Source: JAQVUB01 sp033809415 (GTDB taxonomy: Bacteria; Verrucomicrobiota; Lentisphaeria; Oligosphaerales; Oligosphaeraceae). Taken from it: DNA of 11,806 bases. The translations under genes were made by a program, and so were the position numbers. The notes under the pieces are model-generated. The model had not been told where the DNA came from and did not search any database. It was given only the letters and a program-made list of their open reading frames with translations. The stretch is taken from contig JAPXLT010000139.1 of assembly GCA_033809415.1 (NCBI GenBank), forward strand, positions 1 to 11,806. Reading direction: 5' to 3'. Of this stretch, positions 5,873-10,898 are shown piece after piece; position 1 is the stretch's first letter, and each line of letters begins with the position of its first letter.

Positions 5873-7677
5873 ATCAACCAGGCTTGACAGCTAACAGCAG
5901 CCTCGAAGGAATGGACCTGCTCGAAATCCTGCTGCATCAGAAACACCTTACCGAAGAACAGGCTGATCAGGTGCGTAGGCGCATGCGCCGGGCACAAATC
6001 CCCCCGCAACAGGCTATTATCGAACTGGGATTTGCCACCCAGGAAATCGTCTATAGGGCATTGAGCCAGGCTACAGGAATCCCCTTCGTGCAGCTCGATA
6101 GAGAGGAAATTGCTGATGCGGCAGTGCAGAAGGTCTCCGCAAAAGTCGCTCTGCGCTATCAGTTCGTTCCACTGCAACTTGATCGCGGTACCCTGAAAGT
6201 CGCCTTCGCCAACCCACCCGGAATCCGCGACCGGGAAAATCTGCGGCTGCTGCTGGGCTTGCGGCTCGAACTGGTCATTGCAGCGCCAAATCAAGTCGAA
6301 AATACCCTGAAACGCCTTTATGGATTGGGTGCTGAAAAGGTCATACAAATCCGACAGGATCGCAAGAGCTTGCAAGTTGAAGAAATTGAGGGCACTTTCG
6401 ATGACCGTGAAGTCGAAAACATCGATCAGGATGAAAGCAGCGACGCCTCGATCATCCAGCTGGTCAACGAAATCATTTCCGAAGCCATACGCATGCACGC
6501 GACCGATATCCATATCGAACCCTTCCGCGAGCAGGTCAAAGTCCGCTACCGTATCGATGGCATGCTCCGCGAAATCCCTACTCCGCCGGGTATGGTCGAA
6601 CTGCATGAGGCGATCATTTCCCGCATCAAGATCATGGCCCGCCTCAATATCGCGGAAAAACGCCTGCCGCATGACGGGCGCATCCGGCTCAGCCGGGGCG
6701 GTGAATCCACCGACCTGCGTGTTTCGATCATCCCTACGCGCTTCGGAGAAACGGTCTGCCTGCGCATATTGACCAGCAGCGCAATTTTCATTGAAATGAC
6801 CTCCTTGGGGCTGAGCAAATATCAACTGGCGCTGCTCGCTAAGCTGGTCTCGATGCCGCATGGCATCGTCCTGGTCACCGGCCCGACAGGAAGCGGAAAA
6901 ACCACCACGCTCTATGCCGCACTGGCACACGTTCGAAATAATTACCCGGAACGCAAAATCATCACTGTCGAAAACCCGGTCGAATACGAACTCACTGGAA
7001 CCTCGCAAATCCAGATGCATGCGGAAATTGGACTGACGTTCGCAAATACTCTACGCTCCATCCTCCGCCATGATCCTGACATTATCCTCGTCGGCGAAAT
7101 CCGTGACAACGAAACAGCCGATATTGCCATCCAGTCCGCATTAACCGGGCACCTGGTACTTTCCACCCTGCACACCAATGATTCCGTCGGAGCGGTCAAC
7201 CGCCTGATCAATATGGGAGTCGAACCCTATCTGGTCGCCTCCGCACTGGTCGCCGCAATCGCCCAGCGCCTTGTGCGCAGGATCTGCAAGCACTGCAAAG
7301 TCGAAGATGAGCTGATCACGCGACGGGTACGGGCTGAAATCGCCGATACCACTGGACTCGCACCGGAAGATGTAAGAGCCTGGAAAGGTGCCGGCTGCAT
7401 TGAATGTGACCAGACCGGATATCGCGGACGGGTCGCCATCTACGAATTCTTCCTGCTCGATGATGAGATTCAGGATATGGTCGCCGAACATGCCGGCACC
7501 AGTGAATTGCGAAAAGCCGCCATCGAGCGTGGCATGAAAGTTCTCCGGCAGGATGGCTGGGATAAAGTCGCCCAAGGCGCCACCACCATCGATGAAATTC
7601 AGCGCATCACCAGCAACTTCCAAATCAGCTACGACCTCGATGAAGAAGAAACCTTAGCGCAAACTGATCGCCAGTAA
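5869..7677 (+). CDS. PilB/GspE-family pilus/secretion assembly ATPase
   Basis: A 602-residue cytoplasmic hexameric ATPase that powers pilin or pseudopilin polymerisation. An MshEN/GspE N-terminal domain (about 15-152) comes first, followed by an acidic linker. The N2 domain contains DASIIQLVNEII (192-203) and ATDIHIEPF (211-219). The core has Walker A GPTGSGKTTT (338-347), an Asp box around 364-372 and Walker B DPDIILVGEIRD (402-413) with Glu410. The His box is TGHLVLSTLHTND (426-438). A tetracysteine zinc site (CKHC at 473-476 and CIEC at 510-513) is typical of assembly ATPases and is absent from the retraction ATPase PilT. Length is normal for PilB/GspE. The ATG overlaps the preceding stop codon (ATGA). 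AAGG about 11 nt upstream could be a weak ribosome-binding site. All catalytic motifs are intact. PilB versus GspE cannot be separated on motifs. Confidence 0.95.
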   Translation: MNQPGLTANSSLEGMDLLEILLHQKHLTEEQADQVRRRMRRAQIPPQQAIIELGFATQEIVYRALSQATGIPFVQLDREEIADAAVQKVSAKVALRYQFVPLQLDRGTLKVAFANPPGIRDRENLRLLLGLRLELVIAAPNQVENTLKRLYGLGAEKVIQIRQDRKSLQVEEIEGTFDDREVENIDQDESSDASIIQLVNEIISEAIRMHATDIHIEPFREQVKVRYRIDGMLREIPTPPGMVELHEAIISRIKIMARLNIAEKRLPHDGRIRLSRGGESTDLRVSIIPTRFGETVCLRILTSSAIFIEMTSLGLSKYQLALLAKLVSMPHGIVLVTGPTGSGKTTTLYAALAHVRNNYPERKIITVENPVEYELTGTSQIQMHAEIGLTFANTLRSILRHDPDIILVGEIRDNETADIAIQSALTGHLVLSTLHTNDSVGAVNRLINMGVEPYLVASALVAAIAQRLVRRICKHCKVEDELITRRVRAEIADTTGLAPEDVRAWKGAGCIECDQTGYRGRVAIYEFFLLDDEIQDMVAEHAGTSELRKAAIERGMKVLRQDGWDKVAQGATTIDEIQRITSNFQISYDLDEEETLAQTDRQ

Positions 7678-7679
7678 AC

Positions 7680-7824
7680 CATTTTTTTTACCACGAACCA
7701 CACAAACAGACTTGGCGCGGACTGATCGCCCGCAACCCATTTTTTAACAACGAAAAAACACGAAAAGGCACGAAAATTTTTATAGGGGTTGCTGCTTCGA
7801 CGGATGGAATGGCACGCGAATTTG
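7680..7824 (-). repeat. Interspersed TTCGTGG repeat, copy C (inverted, full length)
   Basis: Read on the minus strand, this is the fullest copy. The left box is at 7824-7781 (CAAATTCGCGTGCCATTCC, then CATCCGTCGAAGCAGCAACC). The central TTCGTG box is at about 7780-7738 and the hairpin at 7733-7717. A right box with GTGTGGTTCGTGGT then runs to about 7680. Here the hairpin stem reads GCGGGC/GTCCGC, not the GTGGGC/GCCCAC of the other copies. Confidence 0.92.
7714..7745 (+). terminator. Candidate operon terminator formed by the inverted repeat hairpin
   Basis: About 40 nt after the ATPase stop the plus strand reads GCGGAC (7717-7722), loop TGATC, GCCCGC (7728-7733), AACCCA, then six T (7740-7745). 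This is hairpin plus T-run geometry, with one A-C mismatch in the stem on this strand; a shorter GGCG/CGCC stem is an alternative. The 6-nt gap between stem and T-run is longer than in classical terminators. It is the only terminator candidate I see for the five-gene operon. Confidence 0.4.
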
Positions 7825-8005
7825 CAGTCTAATTGGTTGTTTTATATGACAGATCGACGGATTGACGTAACGCATTACGCCGCAGGCATTTAACTATGCT
7901 TAAACCCAGCTTGGGTAGGAAATCCCCCAAAAGCAGTGCCTTGTAAAGGCGCTACAGAAGCCAGCCAAAAGGCACCGGAAATGTAAGCTTAATTTTTGAA
8001 CGACT
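7825..8005. other. Convergent intergenic region with a cluster of small hairpins
   Basis: This belongs to the 328-bp gap (7678-8005) between convergent genes; the first part is repeat copy C. The remainder has no open reading frame but several stem-loops. CGTAA-CGCA-TTACG lies at 7866-7879, and ACCCA-GCT-TGGGT at 7904-7916. An 8-bp stem, AGTGCCTT-GTA-AAGGCGCT, lies at 7935-7953 with one wobble pair. GCC-AAAA-GGC lies at 7964-7973, and the palindrome TAAGCTTA at 7984-7991 is followed by T5. It could be a small RNA, bidirectional terminators or another repeat family. No known riboswitch or RNA class was recognised. Confidence 0.35.
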
Positions 8006-8791
8006 CTAAGCGCCTTGTTCCCTGAGAAGCTGCAAGTGCTTCTTCATATTTTCAAAGGAGCAATGCGCTTTGCGGGCGCAATATTTCAAATGCCCCTTTT
8101 CTCGCAGAAATGCTGCGGTTTTGGGATTGAGCAGTCCGCGAGCAGTAATCAGCTGTCCCCAGTTGCCAATGTTCCAGGCTGGAATGCTGCTTTCATCACG
8201 TGGAGACAAATTGTCGCGCCACTCCTGCGGAAAATAGTGCAGAAAGTCCTCGCGGTCGTTCAACCAAGTCATTGTATAAAGTGTCGTGTACCCGTATTCC
8301 TTTTCACTGTCACGGATCAGCTTCTCGAAACACTCCAGCAAATGCCCCGGCACAGCAAAGATGGATTCCGGAGCAGTTCCATTGGCAATGTGAAAAACAC
8401 ACCAGCCATCAAACTCCGGCCCAGGATGCGGCGGATCGTATTTCAGGCTGCCACAATTCCAGCCATAACGCGGCTTTTCAATGTAGCCTGGCATGCCGAT
8501 CGAATCCGGATAAAATTCCGTCGCCTTCCCGACAATGAATTCACGGCAGCGCAGCCACATCAACTCCTCAAATTCCGAAGCATCTGATGCCGCAACCACC
8601 GCCAGCTCGGAACGGGGCTGATCTGCAGGAAGATTCAAAATATGATAATAAAGCATTGTATGCTTCCGGATGATGTCGCTCAGCGGCTCTTCCGGAAGAC
8701 GCTCCTGCAGTGTCCATGCATACCAAAAGGATATGCGCGATACCGCCTCGACAAACTCAAGATGTTCCTGCAAAGTCTTTACCGCCACCAT
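8006..8791 (-). CDS. Tryptophan-rich protein of unknown function
   Basis: A 261-residue soluble-looking protein with no signal peptide or transmembrane helix. I do not recognise the family. Visible features are aromatic-rich segments: WYAW near residue 23, YGWNCG near 108, WCVFHIANG near 129, TMTWLND near 169, and WNIGNWGQLITARGLLNP near 206-223. A Cys/His-containing basic tail follows (YCARKAHCSFENMKKHL near 236-252). The density of Trp, Gly and Cys in motif-like blocks suggests a real conserved fold and not a spurious frame. The start is well supported by GAGGTGA, separated by 7 nt from the ATG. It is transcribed convergently to the secretion operon and stands alone, so context gives no clue to function. 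Confidence 0.8.
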   Translation of the reverse strand: MVAVKTLQEHLEFVEAVSRISFWYAWTLQERLPEEPLSDIIRKHTMLYYHILNLPADQPRSELAVVAASDASEFEELMWLRCREFIVGKATEFYPDSIGMPGYIEKPRYGWNCGSLKYDPPHPGPEFDGWCVFHIANGTAPESIFAVPGHLLECFEKLIRDSEKEYGYTTLYTMTWLNDREDFLHYFPQEWRDNLSPRDESSIPAWNIGNWGQLITARGLLNPKTAAFLREKGHLKYCARKAHCSFENMKKHLQLLREQGA

Positions 8792-8798
8792 ATTGCTA

Positions 8799-8818
8799 TC
8801 ACCTCAATGGCTTATATA
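8799..8818 (-). promoter_or_regulatory. Strong Shine-Dalgarno and possible -10 element for the 8006-8791 gene
   Basis: On the minus strand GAGGTGA (8805-8799) precedes the ATG with 7-nt spacing, which fixes the start at 8791. TATATAA (8818-8812), a few bases further upstream, resembles a -10 box. If used, it would leave a very short leader of about 15-20 nt. No good -35 match is seen 16-18 bp upstream; that position lies within the 47-bp duplicated segment. Confidence 0.55.
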
Positions 8819-8823
8819 AAAAA

Positions 8824-8870
8824 TTTTCGTACTACTATCACTCGATTTCTTCTTTTTTGTGAAAGATTTT
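8824..8870 (-). repeat. 47-bp dispersed repeat, copy 1 (upstream of the 8006-8791 gene)
   Basis: Matches 10461-10507 at 45 of 47 positions. On the plus strand both begin TTTTCGTACTACTATCACTC and end TTTTTTGTGAAAGATTTT. Weaker similarity continues downstream (AAGTTACTGG here, AAGTCATTGG in the other copy). Both copies lie upstream of minus-strand genes, 33 bp and about 174 bp from the start codons, so they may carry a shared promoter or may simply be another repeat family. Confidence 0.9.
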
Positions 8871-9052
8871 CAAAAAGCCGCTATGCAAGTTACTGGCTTT
8901 GAGGGTCTTTCTCATTTTTGAGATTTTTTTTTGAACTTTTTGATTTTTCAGTGATGAGAGAGGGAAACCGGCTTCATGCCGGCGCTCCATATCGCCTCCG
9001 ACTGAAAAAGTAAAGCCGACCTTGTCACGCAAGAATTTTGGCAGAGCAGGCT
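8871..9052. other. Intergenic spacer with a CCGGC/GCCGG hairpin
   Basis: This is part of the 404-bp gap (8792-9195). It is T-rich at 8911-8948. A short hairpin follows, CCGGC (8968-8972), loop TTCAT, GCCGG (8978-8982), within a GC-rich patch whose minus strand reads GGAGCGCCGGCATGAAGCC. That type of patch often recurs between genes in related genomes, so it may be another repeat family fragment. No credible gene is seen. Confidence 0.4.
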
Positions 9053-9176
9053 CATCCGTCAAAGCAGCGACCCTAAAAAAATTTTCGTGCTTTTTCGTGT
9101 GGTTCGTGGTTAAAAAATGGGTTGTGGGCGTTAGCCCACGCCAAGCCTTTTCGTGTGGTTCGTAGTTAAAAAAAGC
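9053..9176 (+). repeat. Interspersed TTCGTGG repeat, copy D
   Basis: Partial left box (CATCCGTCAAAGCAGCGACC) and a central box with TCGTG cores at 9085, 9095 and 9104. GTTAAAAAATGGGTT follows, then the hairpin GTGGGC-GTTA-GCCCAC (9124-9139) and GCCAAG. A right box ends the copy (CTTTTCGTGTGGTTCGTAG, then TTAAAAAAA). It is the clearest full-length plus-oriented copy and lies directly downstream of the minus-strand SPFH gene. Confidence 0.93.
9112..9139 (-). terminator. Candidate terminator of the SPFH gene within repeat copy D
   Basis: On the minus strand the perfect 6-bp stem GTGGGC-TAAC-GCCCAC (9139-9124) is followed by AACCCA and six T (9117-9112), about 57 nt after the stop codon at 9196. 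The layout is the same as at 7717-7745 after the pilus operon. The spacing of stem to T-run is longer than usual, so terminator function is inferred. Confidence 0.4.
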
Positions 9177-9195
9177 CCTTCCGTCCGCATTTCCT

Positions 9196-10287
9196 TTATG
9201 GCAATGGCGGCGGTACCGATGCAAGGATATCGGCAAGTTCACTGACTTCACTGGCCGGCTGCCAGGCAGCCATCCCCTTCTTCCACACCAGCATGGTGCC
9301 GTCAAACGAACGTTGCTGAGCCTGTTCCCTAAGCTGGGCAAGACTGAATGGCCCGCTCTGACGCCCTTGATTTCCAACATAATATTGAACCGGTTCCGGC
9401 GGCAAGGGCGGCGGGGTTGCCGCCTGCTGCGAATGCTGCACAACCCCGCCCGCAGTACCGGCCAGCTGCGCCCCCATCAGCACCCCCATCATATTGCCCG
9501 CGCCACCTGGATTCTCTGCTGCGGCACGCATCGCATCCGCTGCCTGCAAACTCGTATACTGCCCGATTACACCACCAAGAGCGCCCACACTGCTGCGCTT
9601 GTCTAAAGCAACATTGACTTCCTCGGGCAATGAAATATTTTCCACTAGAAATGAAGTCATTTCCAACCCCAGCTCCGAAAACTCCGGCGTCAATTTCTGG
9701 CTGGCGCTGGCGCTGAGTTCGTCATACATCGCCGCCAGTTCCAATGCCGGAATGCGAAGTTCGCCAAGCACGTCCGACAATCTGGAAACGATTTTGGCCT
9801 GCAACTGCTTTTCGAGATCCGAACAGCTGAAATCTGCACGGGAACCTACAAACCGGGAAAGCATCTGTTCGGTCTCGCCGACTTTATAGCAGTAATTTCC
9901 CCGTGCGCGTAAACGTACAATGCCTAAATCCTGATCCCGGAGCATCAGCGGCGTACCGGTGCCCCATTTGCGGTCGAGCTGTTCGGTTGTCCTGATGAAA
10001 TAGACCTCTGCCTTGAAAGGCGACTCGAAGTTATAAGGCAGGCTGAGCAGGGTTGTCAGGATCGGCAGATTCTTTGTATGCAGGGTATATGTGCCTGGTC
10101 CAAACTGGTCGGCAATACGTCCCTCACTAACAAAAACTGCTTTCTGCCCAGGTCGGACAATCAGCTTCGCGCCCATCTTGATCTCATGCTTGAAACGCTC
10201 GAAGCGATGCACCAGAAGTTCCGGATTCTCATCAGCCCATTCGATGATATCAATGAACTGACCGCGAAAAAGATTCAGTATTCCCAT
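9196..10287 (-). CDS. SPFH-domain (YdjI-like) protein with C-terminal GYF_2 domain
   Basis: A 363-residue protein. The N-terminal part (about 1-235) matches the SPFH/'virion core protein' type represented by Bacillus subtilis YdjI. It opens FRGQFIDIIEW (7-17), followed by LIVRPGQKAVFVSEGRIADQ (42-61) and FGPGTYTLHT (62-71). A long helical region (155-230) ends in VALDKRSSVGALGG. Next is a Gly/Ala/Met-rich stretch (233-285), a Pro linker (292-299) and a GYF_2 domain (about 301-352: QYYVGNQGRQSGPFSL and MLVWKKGMAAWQPA). Many relatives carry a zinc ribbon at that end; here it is GYF_2. No transmembrane helix is visible. GGAGG with 7-nt spacing supports the ATG at 10287. YdjI acts with PspA and YdjGH at the membrane in B. 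subtilis. A divergent zinc-ribbon YdjG-like gene next door supports a similar envelope role here. Confidence 0.88.
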   Translation of the reverse strand: MGILNLFRGQFIDIIEWADENPELLVHRFERFKHEIKMGAKLIVRPGQKAVFVSEGRIADQFGPGTYTLHTKNLPILTTLLSLPYNFESPFKAEVYFIRTTEQLDRKWGTGTPLMLRDQDLGIVRLRARGNYCYKVGETEQMLSRFVGSRADFSCSDLEKQLQAKIVSRLSDVLGELRIPALELAAMYDELSASASQKLTPEFSELGLEMTSFLVENISLPEEVNVALDKRSSVGALGGVIGQYTSLQAADAMRAAAENPGGAGNMMGVLMGAQLAGTAGGVVQHSQQAATPPPLPPEPVQYYVGNQGRQSGPFSLAQLREQAQQRSFDGTMLVWKKGMAAWQPASEVSELADILASVPPPLP

Positions 10288-10294
10288 AAGGCAT

Positions 10295-10300
10295 CCTCCA
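10295..10300 (-). promoter_or_regulatory. Shine-Dalgarno of the SPFH gene
   Basis: TGGAGG on the minus strand, ending 7 nt before the ATG at 10287, fixes the start codon. Its strength contrasts with the pilus operon genes, where no comparable site is visible. Confidence 0.8.
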
Positions 10301-10460
10301 ACTCATTAAACCAAATAAAATATCCCTGTTTTGAGAAACGACTTCTACATATGAATAAATATATCCCTCAAGAAGAAAAATTCTCCCTTCAGAAAAATAA
10401 CGGGCAGTTTTTTCTGGCAGTATTATGTAATGCGTCAGACAAAGCCATTTCTATGAAATT
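10301..10460. other. AT-rich upstream region of the SPFH gene
   Basis: First part of the 611-bp divergent gap (10288-10898). It is AT-rich with no open reading frame of note and presumably includes the SPFH promoter, but no convincing -35/-10 pair was found. The rest of the gap holds the 47-bp repeat, the 9-bp GATC array and interspersed copy E. The final 80 bp (10816-10898), with AT-rich TATTATATTTCCATATTT near 10851-10868, should hold the promoter of the zinc-ribbon gene. Confidence 0.4.
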
Positions 10461-10507
10461 TTTTCGTACTACTATCACTCGACTTCTTGTTTTTTGTGAA
10501 AGATTTT
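10461..10507 (-). repeat. 47-bp dispersed repeat, copy 2 (upstream of the SPFH gene)
   Basis: Differs from 8824-8870 at two positions: GACTTC for GATTTC and CTTG for CTTC. Both differences would be non-synonymous in the one frame that is open in both copies, which argues against protein coding. It lies about 174 bp upstream of the SPFH start codon. Confidence 0.9.
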
Positions 10508-10571
10508 TCTGAAAAGAAAGCTCCAAGTCATTGGTATACAGCCCTTTTAAGGTACCGCTAATTCCTGTCTT

Positions 10572-10662
10572 TTTTCTCCGACTGATCCGACCGATCTGAC
10601 CGATCCGACCGATCTACTTGATCCGTCCGATCCGTCCGATCCGACTGATCAGTCGGAGAAAA
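10572..10662. repeat. 9-bp GATC tandem array bounded by inverted arms
   Basis: Eight contiguous 9-bp units (10583-10654) of the form NGATCNNNN, such as CGATCCGAC and CGATCCGTC. This places a GATC site every 9 bp. The array is bounded by 16-bp perfect inverted arms, TTTTCTCCGACTGATC (10572-10587) and its complement (10647-10662). The right end also holds an 18-bp perfect palindrome, TCCGACTGATCAGTCGGA (10640-10657). It directly precedes interspersed copy E. No gene is encoded. Confidence 0.92.
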
Positions 10663-10678
10663 CAATAGACCAGATCAC

Positions 10679-10815
10679 AAATTCGCGTGCCATTCCATCC
10701 GTCAAAGCAGCAACCCTACAAATTTTCCGAGTTTTCCGTGCTTTCCGTGGACAAAAAATGGGTTGTGGGCGTTAGCCCACGCCAAGTCCTTTCGTGCATT
10801 TCGTTGTTAAAAAGA
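10679..10815 (+). repeat. Interspersed TTCGTGG repeat, copy E (TCCGTG variant)
   Basis: Complete left box (AAATTCGCGTGCCATTCC, then CATCCGTCAAAGCAGCAACC). The central box has TTTTCCGAG, TTTTCCGTG and TTTCCGTGG in place of the TTCGTG units of other copies. ACAAAAAATGGGTT follows, then the hairpin GTGGGC-GTTA-GCCCAC (10765-10780), GCCAAG and a right box ending TTGTTAAAAA. It lies in the divergent gap upstream of the zinc-ribbon gene. Confidence 0.92.
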
Positions 10816-10898
10816 ATTTCTTGCTTACCCGGGTTATTGACGTCTTACAGTATTATATTTCCATATTTCCAGATGCTCGATTTTAGAGTTTTCTAAGC

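Noticed and set aside
5812..7020. 402-codon open frame on the minus strand opposite the ATPase gene
   Set aside because: Antisense to a gene with intact Walker A and catalytic motifs; no recognisable domain of its own.
314..7677. Complete type II secretion system
   Set aside because: Only the secretin, platform, alignment and ATPase genes are present. The PilM-type actin fold favours a pilus-like machine, and no pseudopilins or GspF/PilC are in the window to decide.
7904..7980. c-di-GMP (GEMM-I) riboswitch upstream of a pilus-related gene
   Set aside because: Short stems, GGAAAT and ACCGG invited the comparison, but the conserved GEMM core and its tetraloop-receptor layout are not present, and the position is downstream of the operon.
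9053..9176. Interspersed repeat as a classical MITE
   Set aside because: No terminal inverted repeats or target-site duplications could be identified at the copy borders.
8838..9443. 201-codon open frame on the minus strand overlapping the SPFH gene's 3' end
   Set aside because: Most of it translates interspersed repeat DNA (LTTNHTKKHE-type peptide), and it overlaps the GYF_2 coding region in another frame.
8642..10512. Small plus-strand peptides ending FRTTITR...FCER in both 47-bp repeat copies
   Set aside because: The shared peptide arises only from the DNA repeat. Both differences are non-synonymous, the flanking reading frames are unrelated, and no start sites are supported.
76..10654. 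CRISPR array
   Set aside because: The tandem repeats are contiguous short units (7, 9, 11, 24 bp) with no unique spacers, and no cas genes are present.
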